Source of the DNA: Pseudomonadota bacterium
Lineage (GTDB): Bacteria > Bdellovibrionota > JAFGOL01
Length of the DNA: 12,652 nt
Reading direction: 5' to 3'
NCBI GenBank assembly: GCA_026390535.1
Contig: JAPLFT010000026.1
Coordinates: 1-12,652 of the forward strand
This document shows positions 6,649 through 12,652 of this stretch, one piece after another. The stretch's first letter is position 1, and every line of letters starts with the position of its first letter. The position numbers and the translations under genes are program-made. The notes beneath the pieces were generated by a model. The model did not search any database. It was not told the DNA's origin and worked only from the letters and a program-made list of their open reading frames with translations.

Positions 6649-7872
6649 ATGGCTAAATATGAAAAGATATCATATAAGGACTTATTCAGCGAAAATACTC
6701 ACCCATCTTTAAATATCAACTGGAGAAGATCCTCCGGTGAAATTTCAAAGGTCATTGTACCAAGTCAAATAACAGGAACCAAGGCAAACATAATTGTCAT
6801 GACTCCTGATTCTTTTCCCACTTCATCCTCTTATGATGGTGTCGCATATTTTAATTTGAGATACATGATAGAGAATAAAAAAATAAAGAATAACACCGTA
6901 GAGGTTTGCGCCCTGGATAGCGCAATAGTGAGTTATGCATGGGCGGCTTCTGTACTCGGATTAAAATGTATTCTTCGCATTCCCCAGATGACTTATCCGT
7001 ATTGGATTAAAAAGGCGACGGAATTTGGGGCAAAAATAGAGTTTGAAGGTGTTAAGACCCTGGATGTTACAAGGATCATTGATTCAAATAAGAAAAAAGA
7101 AAATTTTGTTTCTGAATTTCAATCTCCGATCTCCTATTCGTACCATGCACAGATAACGGGAAGGGCTATTTCCAAAGCTGTGGAAGGCATAGGGAACAGC
7201 AAGGCTGTGGTGATTGCATATTCGGCATCTTCCGGAGGAATAACCGGCGCCTCAAGTACTGCAAAAAAGAATTTTCCCTATTCAAAGACAATAGTCGTAG
7301 AACCTGAAGCCTGTTCAACTTTTTATAATAACAAGAAAGGCGTTCATAAACTTTACGGAATGGGCTATGGTTTTATCCCATATATACACAACATAATGGC
7401 CACAGATTATGTAATGCCTATAGAAGAGGACGAGGCCATAAAGACATTGAAATGCATAGAAGATTTTGGCAGCAAAATAGCTTCCGAATTCAAGATAGAT
7501 ACCAAAATGGTAAAACCCATGGTCCAGAAATTCGGGATATCTACCGTGGCTTGTATTATGGCCGCCATCAATCTTGCTGAACAGCTCTATCTGCATTCCG
7601 ATGACAATGTTGTAATTATAGGCGAAGACACGGCTATACCGTATAAAGAAGTGTTAAAATCCGAATTAATCGAAGATATAGAAGTTAAACAGATAATCGA
7701 AGAGGCATTCATAAAAATCAAATTCAGACCTCTCGTTGACGTAACAGGACAGAGACAAAGAGAGAGACTATTTAAGAAGAAAAACGACTTCTGGATAAGA
7801 CGTGGAATAGATGAATCTATTTTAGAGAATATGAGAAAGAAGGAATACTGGGATAAGCTCCCGGCGTTTTAA
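6649..7872 (+). CDS. Fold-type II PLP-enzyme homologue without the PLP lysine (probable pseudoenzyme)
   Basis: 407 residues with the layout of cysteine synthase/threonine synthase-type enzymes. ANIIVMTPDSFPTSSSYDGV (46-65) aligns with the segment that normally reads K-L-E-x-x-N-P-T-G-S-F-K-D-R: Tyr62 stands where the Schiff-base lysine should be. The SGN asparagine loop is replaced by ALDSAIVS (88-95). The AYSASSGGITG loop (190-200) still resembles the phosphate-binding GTGGT-I-TG, and GMGYGFIPYIHN (237-248) and IEEDEAI (258-264) match the family core. The C-terminal 80 residues (with DVTGQRQRERLFKKK) extend beyond the usual 310-330 residues and I do not recognise them. The fold is clear. Loss of both cofactor contacts suggests a non-catalytic or altered role, perhaps regulatory or scaffold. 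It stands alone with its own promoter and ends one base from the convergent nucleotidyltransferase. Confidence 0.85.
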   Translation: MAKYEKISYKDLFSENTHPSLNINWRRSSGEISKVIVPSQITGTKANIIVMTPDSFPTSSSYDGVAYFNLRYMIENKKIKNNTVEVCALDSAIVSYAWAASVLGLKCILRIPQMTYPYWIKKATEFGAKIEFEGVKTLDVTRIIDSNKKKENFVSEFQSPISYSYHAQITGRAISKAVEGIGNSKAVVIAYSASSGGITGASSTAKKNFPYSKTIVVEPEACSTFYNNKKGVHKLYGMGYGFIPYIHNIMATDYVMPIEEDEAIKTLKCIEDFGSKIASEFKIDTKMVKPMVQKFGISTVACIMAAINLAEQLYLHSDDNVVIIGEDTAIPYKEVLKSELIEDIEVKQIIEEAFIKIKFRPLVDVTGQRQRERLFKKKNDFWIRRGIDESILENMRKKEYWDKLPAF

Positions 7873-7873
7873 A

Positions 7874-8725
7874 CTACTCTTTATCCTCATACGTAAAGCT
7901 GTTTGATACTATTGTCCTGTATAAATGTTTGTTCTTTTCAGTTTGAACATCATCCAGTATCAGTGAATCCTTTACGTGAGTATTTTCACTTATGGTAACG
8001 TTGTCTCCGATTATAACGTTGGGGCCTACAAAAGCCTCTTTTTCTATCTTAACGTTCCTACCCATAAAAACCGGCGCAGAGACGGTTGAATCGGGATCTA
8101 TGTAATTATCGGTACCCGCCCATATCCCTTCTACCAATTCAGTTATCTTTTCTATCCCTCCGTCGGCCTTCCAACTTGGAGGGTTTTTCTTTTTAACAAC
8201 ATTAAAGAACTCGGGATTCATAACATGAATGCCTGCGAACATATACTTCTTGTATATATTCCCTGAATCTCCGCCTATAGAAACGATATTAGAAAAATCG
8301 TCAACGAATACCGGGGTGTCGTTACCCTCATTTTCTCTAACCACCATAGTGGCTATACTTTTTTTCCTCTTGTGTTTATTTATAAGATCTTCAATATCTA
8401 TATTGAATAAAATATCGCCGTTTATAACTATAAAATCATCCTCTTTTAAATATTCCTCAAAAGATAAAACTCCGCCAAGGGTCCCCAAAATGTTTTTTTC
8501 CAGGCTTAACCCAATTTTCATGTTCTTTGGAATTTTTATTTTCTCAAATTGTTCCGGGAAATGATGTCTGTTAATAAACACCTCATTTACCCCGCTTTGT
8601 TCCAATAGGCTAAGTGTGTATTCCAGAATAGGGATACTCAGAATTTTTACAAGGGGTTTAGCCACCATATCAGTAAGAGGTTTTAATCTTGTTCCGTATC
8701 CGGCACAAAGGATTACTGCTTTCAT
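7874..8725 (-). CDS. Sugar-1-phosphate nucleotidyltransferase with hexapeptide-repeat tail
   Basis: 283 residues, NTP_transferase family. CAGYGTRLKPLT (7-18) is the nucleotide-binding signature with Lys24 (AKPLVKI), GTLGG (81-85) contacts the base/sugar, and Asp104 in INGDILFNID (101-110) is a metal ligand. From about residue 209 the sequence shows left-handed beta-helix hexapeptides (VSAPVFMGRNVKIEKEAFVG and on to DSLILDDV). Its ATG overlaps the stop of the kinase gene (ATGA, 8722-8725), with GAGGAAA upstream, so the two are translationally coupled. Pairing with an AmgK-like kinase suggests MurU-like work (MurNAc-1-phosphate to UDP-MurNAc), but MurU is shorter and lacks the hexapeptide tail, so a mannose-1-phosphate or other sugar substrate is also possible. 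The family W-x-D-I-G-T-P segment before the tail is not recognisable. Confidence 0.88.
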   Translation of the reverse strand: MKAVILCAGYGTRLKPLTDMVAKPLVKILSIPILEYTLSLLEQSGVNEVFINRHHFPEQFEKIKIPKNMKIGLSLEKNILGTLGGVLSFEEYLKEDDFIVINGDILFNIDIEDLINKHKRKKSIATMVVRENEGNDTPVFVDDFSNIVSIGGDSGNIYKKYMFAGIHVMNPEFFNVVKKKNPPSWKADGGIEKITELVEGIWAGTDNYIDPDSTVSAPVFMGRNVKIEKEAFVGPNVIIGDNVTISENTHVKDSLILDDVQTEKNKHLYRTIVSNSFTYEDKE

Positions 8726-9687
8726 ATTAATATTTCCTCATTCACCGTCTTTTGCCATTCAGGAAATCTGGTACATGTTTTTTTTAATTTCTCTATGCTG
8801 ATGGGAATGTACTTTAAATACCCGGAATTCCCTTTTTCTGTCTTCTGATACGCAAACGTACCGAGTATTTTTATTCCTCTCTGGATAAAGCAGAGGTCAT
8901 AATATCTCAGATATTCTTTATGACTGCAACCAATAACGTCCTTTATACCGTCATAGTACGATCCGATCATTTCTTCGTATAATTTATTGTCCAGATCTAT
9001 GTACGGATCTATCACAAGCGATGCTATATCATATGTAAACGGGCCCTGCCTTGAGTCCTGTATATCTATCATATAGACGCTATCTTTGTATATCATAAGA
9101 TTCCTTGAATGATAATCGCGATGCTGTAAAAGGGTCGGCTGCTGCATCATCCTGTCCACAATATCGGTATACAGCTTTTGCAGTATATCTTTTTTGTTAT
9201 GTGATATTTTTTTGTTATTTAATTTTTCAATATAGAATTCCGTGGTCATATTAAGCTCAGACATGAACTTTTCTTTTGTGAAACTTATACTGTTTGGATA
9301 TATTTTCTTTCCATTTTTCTCATGCGCTAGCGCCTGTCTTTGGAACTTAATGAGCATATCAACAACGTCTTTATAATATTTTTTGAGAAGTCCCTTGTCC
9401 TTTATATTTTGAAGATGCAGGTCGCCTATATCTTCCTGTACAAGCACTCCTAACTCCGGGAACAGTTCATATACCTCAGGTACATTTATGCCCATCCCGG
9501 AATATGCTTCAAGAGATCTCACGTTGGCGTCATCATTGTTAAACGGATCACACTTCATAAAGATTAGGCTCTTGTCCAAAGATGTCACCCTGTAATATTT
9601 TCTGGTTGATGCATCACCGGCAAGGAGTGTGATCATAGGGTTTTTAAACCCCATTTTTTCGGCCAGTTTACGAATTGTGTTTTCCAT
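8722..9687 (-). CDS. amgK: AmgK-like anomeric sugar kinase (APH fold)
   Basis: 321 residues of the aminoglycoside phosphotransferase fold, of the type that phosphorylates C1 of N-acetylmuramate/N-acetylglucosamine. AGDASTRKYYRV (23-34) matches the AmgK nucleotide-binding start, MKCDP (44-48) carries a likely ATP lysine, VQEDIGDL (83-90) is the hinge, HRDYHSRN (189-196) is the Brenner motif with catalytic Asp191 and Asn196, and MIDIQDSRQGPFTYDIASLV (206-225) holds the metal-binding Asp208 and the AmgK-typical GP-x-x-YD. In Pseudomonas, AmgK and MurU send recycled MurNAc to UDP-MurNAc, bypassing the fosfomycin-sensitive step. Here the gene order is kinase then nucleotidyltransferase with a four-base overlap. 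ATG 9687 has no Shine-Dalgarno and a promoter that would leave about two untranslated bases. The kinase class is firm; the substrate is inferred. Confidence 0.87.
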   Translation of the reverse strand: MENTIRKLAEKMGFKNPMITLLAGDASTRKYYRVTSLDKSLIFMKCDPFNNDDANVRSLEAYSGMGINVPEVYELFPELGVLVQEDIGDLHLQNIKDKGLLKKYYKDVVDMLIKFQRQALAHEKNGKKIYPNSISFTKEKFMSELNMTTEFYIEKLNNKKISHNKKDILQKLYTDIVDRMMQQPTLLQHRDYHSRNLMIYKDSVYMIDIQDSRQGPFTYDIASLVIDPYIDLDNKLYEEMIGSYYDGIKDVIGCSHKEYLRYYDLCFIQRGIKILGTFAYQKTEKGNSGYLKYIPISIEKLKKTCTRFPEWQKTVNEEILI

Positions 9688-9689
9688 AC

Positions 9690-9719
9690 TTGTTAATATT
9701 ACGATAATACTGATAAGAT
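9690..9719 (+). promoter_or_regulatory. Possible promoter of the 640-residue protein/DUF192 operon
   Basis: TTGTTA (9690-9695), 18 bases, TAAGAT (9714-9719), moderate match. It fully overlaps the opposite-strand promoter at 9696-9724, so the two operons would compete for RNA polymerase. Confidence 0.3.
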
Positions 9720-9724
9720 ATCAA
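9696..9724 (-). promoter_or_regulatory. Promoter of the amgK/nucleotidyltransferase operon, nearly leaderless
   Basis: On the minus strand TTGATA (9724-9719), 17 bases, TAATAT (9701-9696). The expected start is about 9689, two bases before ATG 9687. The absence of a Shine-Dalgarno agrees. Confidence 0.45.
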
Positions 9725-9732
9725 AAGAAACT

Positions 9733-11655
9733 ATGTCAAAGTCATTGTTAAAATGGATCATTATAATAACGCTGGCTTTTGCCGCGGGTTTTATTTTCAG
9801 GTCATATACCAATAAGACACCGGTCTATAATAACGACATAAATATAGACGGAGAAATCTTTAAACCTATAGCTTATAAAAATTCCGATCAAAAAGACATG
9901 CCGGAAGAGACTAAAACGGCTTATCATAATCTGATAGCAGAGTATTTCAACTATATAAACGGCGAGGACCAAAGTCAGAGGACCTCTTTTAAGGATTTCC
10001 TCTCTGTCCGCAGAAACCAATTGATACAACAGGGACAATATTCTTCTAAAGATGAAAATATAGAAAAGCAGGTTATGGAATGGTACAGCAAATTAAACGA
10101 GATAAACAAAATACCGGGCTATGAGGTCAATACATATAATGTCTCAGGAACTGTAATTGCCCCTAACAGAAATCAAAGTCTCTGTTCTTTGGGAGACAGA
10201 AGATATCTCAATATCCTGGTCGGTGCATACCTAAACCAGCCGTCACAGGATCTATTTCCCGTCGTACCGAACGGCGGTATTAACCCTGAACAACCGCTGG
10301 ATTACAGCATGGTTGACTGCACAAACGGCAATTTTGAACTCAATTTTATACTCGGCAATCAGATGGAACGGGAATCGCCTCCGGTATACATAGTGGCTTA
10401 TGTTTTTTCCGGCATTACACACAATCATCTTGTCCCAATAGCAATCGGTACAGACAATAAAGTGAGCGGTTTGCCTCCGTCGGTATTATCAAAAAGAAAG
10501 ATAAATCAGCCGGTAACAATAAAACTCCATAATATAAACGCATCGTACTTGAATTCAGATATAAATATAAAGACATCAAAAGGCGTTTTAGTGACCCCTT
10601 ACGGTTTAGACAGTGTGGCGGCTCTTATGCCTGAGTTTAACATGTTCAGGACGACGATATCCGGAGCCGACGGAGTGGCAAGATTAAAGGCCTTGCCCGC
10701 CTATTCCAATATCTGGTTAGAGATGACAGAGGACAAGAACAATATATCGTCCATTGTAATACCCACATCATCAAATCTGATCAATGTTGATCTTCCGACT
10801 TTTACAAAGAATAAGATTAATTCGTTGATGATAATCCCTCCGGCAAATATTAAGGAGGGAGAGATATTGCTGTTCTCAAAAACCAATAAGAACAGAGCTT
10901 CTTTTATTTTTAATAATCAGGACAGAAAACCAATTTTTATTGATGATCTAACCAATACAGAAACGTTTCTTGAGTTACGGTCCGATAACCAAAGCCTCGG
11001 GTTAATGCCCATAATGATAAGAAAGGATGCCGTCAATATAATTGAACCGGATCCAAAATATATAGAAAAGATCCTGGGTAAAATCTCTTTAATAAATTCA
11101 TCCAATGAAGACGCTGTCCCGTGTAAAAATTGTACGATCAACATCAAATATACGGATAAAACCTCAAGCACTGACGCAAACGGCATCTTCTCAATAAATG
11201 AAATCAATATCATAGATAATCAGGCACAAATAACTATAGATACGGGAGGAATATCTGTAATTTATCCTCTAATCGTTCACAACCAGATAAATACCCTGAG
11301 GCTTGATATCTCCATCCCGTCTAAGGATCTTTTACGATCATGGAATCAATTCATTCCGACAATACCGGGACACGGCATTATATACGGCGAATATCCAAAA
11401 AGGAGTTTTCACTCCTTTATTATAGGCTTGGATAATAATTATTCCGGAGAGGCTCATTATTTTGCCGATAGGACCAGTATGCCTGCAAATAATATGTCCA
11501 TTTCACCATACGAACCGTTAAACACCGGTTTTGGAAAATTCGTATTCCCTGATGTTAAACCCGGGAATTATGTTTTATATCTGATAAACAATGAAAAAAT
11601 AATGCACTCAAGAATAATAAGTGTAGAATCGGGTAAAATAACTTTAATAAATTAG
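9733..11655 (+). CDS. Membrane-anchored, extracytoplasmic beta-rich protein of unknown function
   Basis: 640 residues. Residues 1-24 (KSLLKWIIIITLAFAAGFIF, then RSYTN) form an uncleaved N-terminal membrane anchor, leaving the rest outside the cytoplasm. Residues 55-125 are helical and polar. The remainder is built of beta-sandwich-like units resembling carboxypeptidase-regulatory/transthyretin-like domains: YNVSGTVIAPN (135-145) with Cys151 and Cys196 as a possible disulfide pair, a second unit around 263-330 (ISGADGVARLKALP), a third at about 448-525 with CKNC (464-467) and SSTDANGIFSINEI (478-491), and a last one at 545-640 (FPDVKPGNYVLYLI). No catalytic motif is visible. The stop is nine bases before the DUF192 gene on the same strand, so they form an operon. 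Structural, adhesive or envelope-associated roles are possible; I do not recognise a named family. Confidence 0.82.
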   Translation: MSKSLLKWIIIITLAFAAGFIFRSYTNKTPVYNNDINIDGEIFKPIAYKNSDQKDMPEETKTAYHNLIAEYFNYINGEDQSQRTSFKDFLSVRRNQLIQQGQYSSKDENIEKQVMEWYSKLNEINKIPGYEVNTYNVSGTVIAPNRNQSLCSLGDRRYLNILVGAYLNQPSQDLFPVVPNGGINPEQPLDYSMVDCTNGNFELNFILGNQMERESPPVYIVAYVFSGITHNHLVPIAIGTDNKVSGLPPSVLSKRKINQPVTIKLHNINASYLNSDINIKTSKGVLVTPYGLDSVAALMPEFNMFRTTISGADGVARLKALPAYSNIWLEMTEDKNNISSIVIPTSSNLINVDLPTFTKNKINSLMIIPPANIKEGEILLFSKTNKNRASFIFNNQDRKPIFIDDLTNTETFLELRSDNQSLGLMPIMIRKDAVNIIEPDPKYIEKILGKISLINSSNEDAVPCKNCTINIKYTDKTSSTDANGIFSINEINIIDNQAQITIDTGGISVIYPLIVHNQINTLRLDISIPSKDLLRSWNQFIPTIPGHGIIYGEYPKRSFHSFIIGLDNNYSGEAHYFADRTSMPANNMSISPYEPLNTGFGKFVFPDVKPGNYVLYLINNEKIMHSRIISVESGKITLIN

Positions 11656-11664
11656 AGGATCATC

Positions 11665-12147
11665 ATGATTAAAAAGAGATCTTATCTGTTCGTTATTCTC
11701 ATTCTGGTCTTTATGAGTATTTTTGTATTTTTTAGTTTAAGGGACAGGTGCAGCAAAAAAGATTCCGCAACGTGTAGGATTAACATTGAGGGTAATAACC
11801 TTAAATTAAAAGTTGCCTATTCAACAAAAGCTCAGGAACATGGGCTGATGGGGGTTGAAGATCTTAGAGAAGATACGGGGATGCTCTTTGTCTATGAAAA
11901 ACCCCAATATCTTTCTTTCTGGATGAAAAACACTCTTATTCCGTTGAGCATTGCGTTCGTGGAGCCAGACGGAAAGATCTCGGCAATATACGATATGTAT
12001 CCTCAACCGGGGGTAAAGGATAATGAGCTGGCCATATATCCGTCGCCGACACCTGTAATGTACGCTATAGAGGTTCCGTTGGGATGGTTCGCCATAAAAA
12101 ATATAAAGAGAAATTCCTATGTAAAGATCCCTGAAAAACTACGATAA
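11665..12147 (+). CDS. Membrane-anchored DUF192 family protein
   Basis: 160 residues. Residues 5-25 (RSYLFVILILVFMSIFVFFS) are a signal anchor, followed by a linker with Cys29 and Cys37. The DUF192 (PF02643) domain covers about 38-158, with the family signatures EHGLMGVEDLREDTGMLFVY (58-77), LSFWMKNTLIPLSIAFV (82-98) and the closing beta strand NSYVKIPEKLR. The family is widespread, small and of unsettled biochemical function; most members are exported. Shine-Dalgarno AGAGGA (11654-11659) overlaps the stop of the upstream gene, indicating co-transcription with the 640-residue protein. Its TAA is six bases from the stop of the convergent secreted protein. Confidence 0.92.
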   Translation: MIKKRSYLFVILILVFMSIFVFFSLRDRCSKKDSATCRINIEGNNLKLKVAYSTKAQEHGLMGVEDLREDTGMLFVYEKPQYLSFWMKNTLIPLSIAFVEPDGKISAIYDMYPQPGVKDNELAIYPSPTPVMYAIEVPLGWFAIKNIKRNSYVKIPEKLR

Positions 12148-12153
12148 ATTAAA

Positions 12154-12652
12154 TTATTTGTTCCCCATCACGTCTTCCAAAACCTTGTCTGATTCTGCTT
12201 TTACCTCTTTGATATCTTTTTTGTCCTTTTTGTCCTTATCTTTTTTATCCTTGTCTTTTTTCTCTTTATCCTTGCCCTTGTTTTTATCCTTGTCCTTTTC
12301 TTTGTTCTTTTCGTTATCTGCAACTTCATCTTTTTTGACTTCGACGATTATTTCCTCTTTTTTCACTTCAACCGGTTTGGTTATACATTTGCTAACATAC
12401 TGTTCAAGCTTTGAGTGAGCGGCAAGTTTTGTACAATCCACTGTTGCCACTGCAGGAGCTCCGCCTATTAATCTACTCAGCCAGCATACGCATGCGTTGG
12501 TATCTATGTAATAGTAGAAGTCATCTATATCCAGATCGGCTTTGACTATTTGGGTCGTTTTCACGTCTATATCCACTTTTGTGAGCTTTGAGCTCTCTGC
12601 AAACACATTAATGCTAAAAATGCACGCTGTTACGAGCAAAAGACCTGTAAAA
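12154..12652 (-). CDS. Secreted protein with Cys-containing core and Lys/Asp-rich tail, 5' end missing
   Basis: 165 residues are visible. The frame is open to the right edge, so the initiator lies outside the window; no in-frame ATG is present. The visible N-terminus (FTGLLLVTACIFSINVFA, then ESS) is the end of a signal peptide with probable cleavage after VFA. The core has DIDDFYYYIDTNACVCWLSR, then VDCTKL and VSKC, four cysteines that could make two disulfides. A YxDT...C arrangement occurs in many short secreted proteobacterial proteins of unknown role. The C-terminal third is low-complexity, alternating Lys with Asp/Glu (KDKDKKDKDKKDKKD and similar), and encoded by a polypurine tract. The function is not known; the charged tail could bind wall polymers or nucleic acid, which is speculation. 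Confidence 0.8.
   Translation of the reverse strand, partial: FTGLLLVTACIFSINVFAESSKLTKVDIDVKTTQIVKADLDIDDFYYYIDTNACVCWLSRLIGGAPAVATVDCTKLAAHSKLEQYVSKCITKPVEVKKEEIIVEVKKDEVADNEKNKEKDKDKNKGKDKEKKDKDKKDKDKKDKKDIKEVKAESDKVLEDVMGNK
12213..12315 (-). repeat. Imperfect short-period repeat coding for the Lys/Asp tail
   Basis: The minus strand carries repeated AAGGACAAA and AAGGATAAA-like units, so the plus strand is almost pure pyrimidine for about 100 bases. Such tracts are prone to slippage, and the number of repeats may differ between strains. Confidence 0.65.

Noticed and set aside
8722..9687. Aminoglycoside resistance gene
   Set aside because: The fold is shared, but GDASTRKYYR, HRDYHSRN and GPFTYD, and the adjoining nucleotidyltransferase, fit the AmgK sugar kinase group.
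12158..12418. Plus-strand open frame rich in Ser/Leu/Phe
   Set aside because: It is the complement of the Lys/Asp repeat and has no independent support.
12605..12639. Lipobox V-T-A-C in the secreted protein
   Set aside because: The residues after the cysteine stay hydrophobic (IFSINVFA) and a standard cleavage site VFA/ES follows, so an ordinary signal peptide is more likely.

Overview
The window is a gene-dense, AT-rich stretch of bacterial chromosome with 12 protein-coding loci and no RNA gene, insertion sequence, CRISPR array or gene-free stretch over 100 bases. The gene set points to a Gram-negative envelope: an MltD-type lytic transglycosylase, an AmgK-type sugar kinase with a partner nucleotidyltransferase, a membrane-anchored DUF192 protein and a secreted protein with a signal peptide. 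The style (frequent ATA and AGG codons, a DNA-binding protein with a C-terminal coiled coil, a fused two-domain M16 protease) resembles uncultivated deltaproteobacteria-like or candidate-phylum genomes. That placement is a low-confidence inference; no marker gene fixes it.

Layout, left to right. At 1-1070 (minus, cut by the left edge) is a lytic transglycosylase. It is divergent from a small winged-helix/coiled-coil DNA-binding protein (1141-1506, plus), and the two promoters overlap. A protein of unknown function (1528-2121, minus) has a perfect consensus sigma-70 promoter placed so that its mRNA would be leaderless. A fused M16 zinc protease (2160-4799, minus) is divergent from hemW (4833-5872, plus). 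hemW is broken: about 37 bases coding for the radical-SAM GGGTP segment are missing, which also shifts the frame. An endonuclease III-related glycosylase (5914-6576, minus) is divergent from a fold-type II PLP-enzyme homologue (6649-7872, plus) in which the PLP-binding lysine is replaced by tyrosine. A sugar-phosphate nucleotidyltransferase and an AmgK-like kinase form a translationally coupled pair (7874-9687, minus). Divergent from them is a two-gene operon (9733-12147, plus) with a 640-residue membrane-anchored beta-rich protein and a DUF192 protein. A secreted protein with a Lys/Asp-rich tail (12154 to beyond the right edge, minus) ends the window.

How the genes relate. The lytic transglycosylase releases anhydro-muropeptides, and the AmgK/nucleotidyltransferase pair could return recovered amino sugars to UDP-activated precursors. 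A peptidoglycan-recycling theme is therefore possible, although the two loci are about 7 kb apart and not co-transcribed. The other neighbours look functionally unrelated. Most strand changes are back-to-back promoters in 30-75 base gaps, and convergent genes are separated by only 1 to 41 bases without a recognisable hairpin terminator.

The observations most worth following are the hemW lesion, the lysine-less PLP-fold protein, the apparent leaderless promoters and the uncharacterised 640-residue protein/DUF192 operon. I did not find a convincing complete novel multi-gene system.
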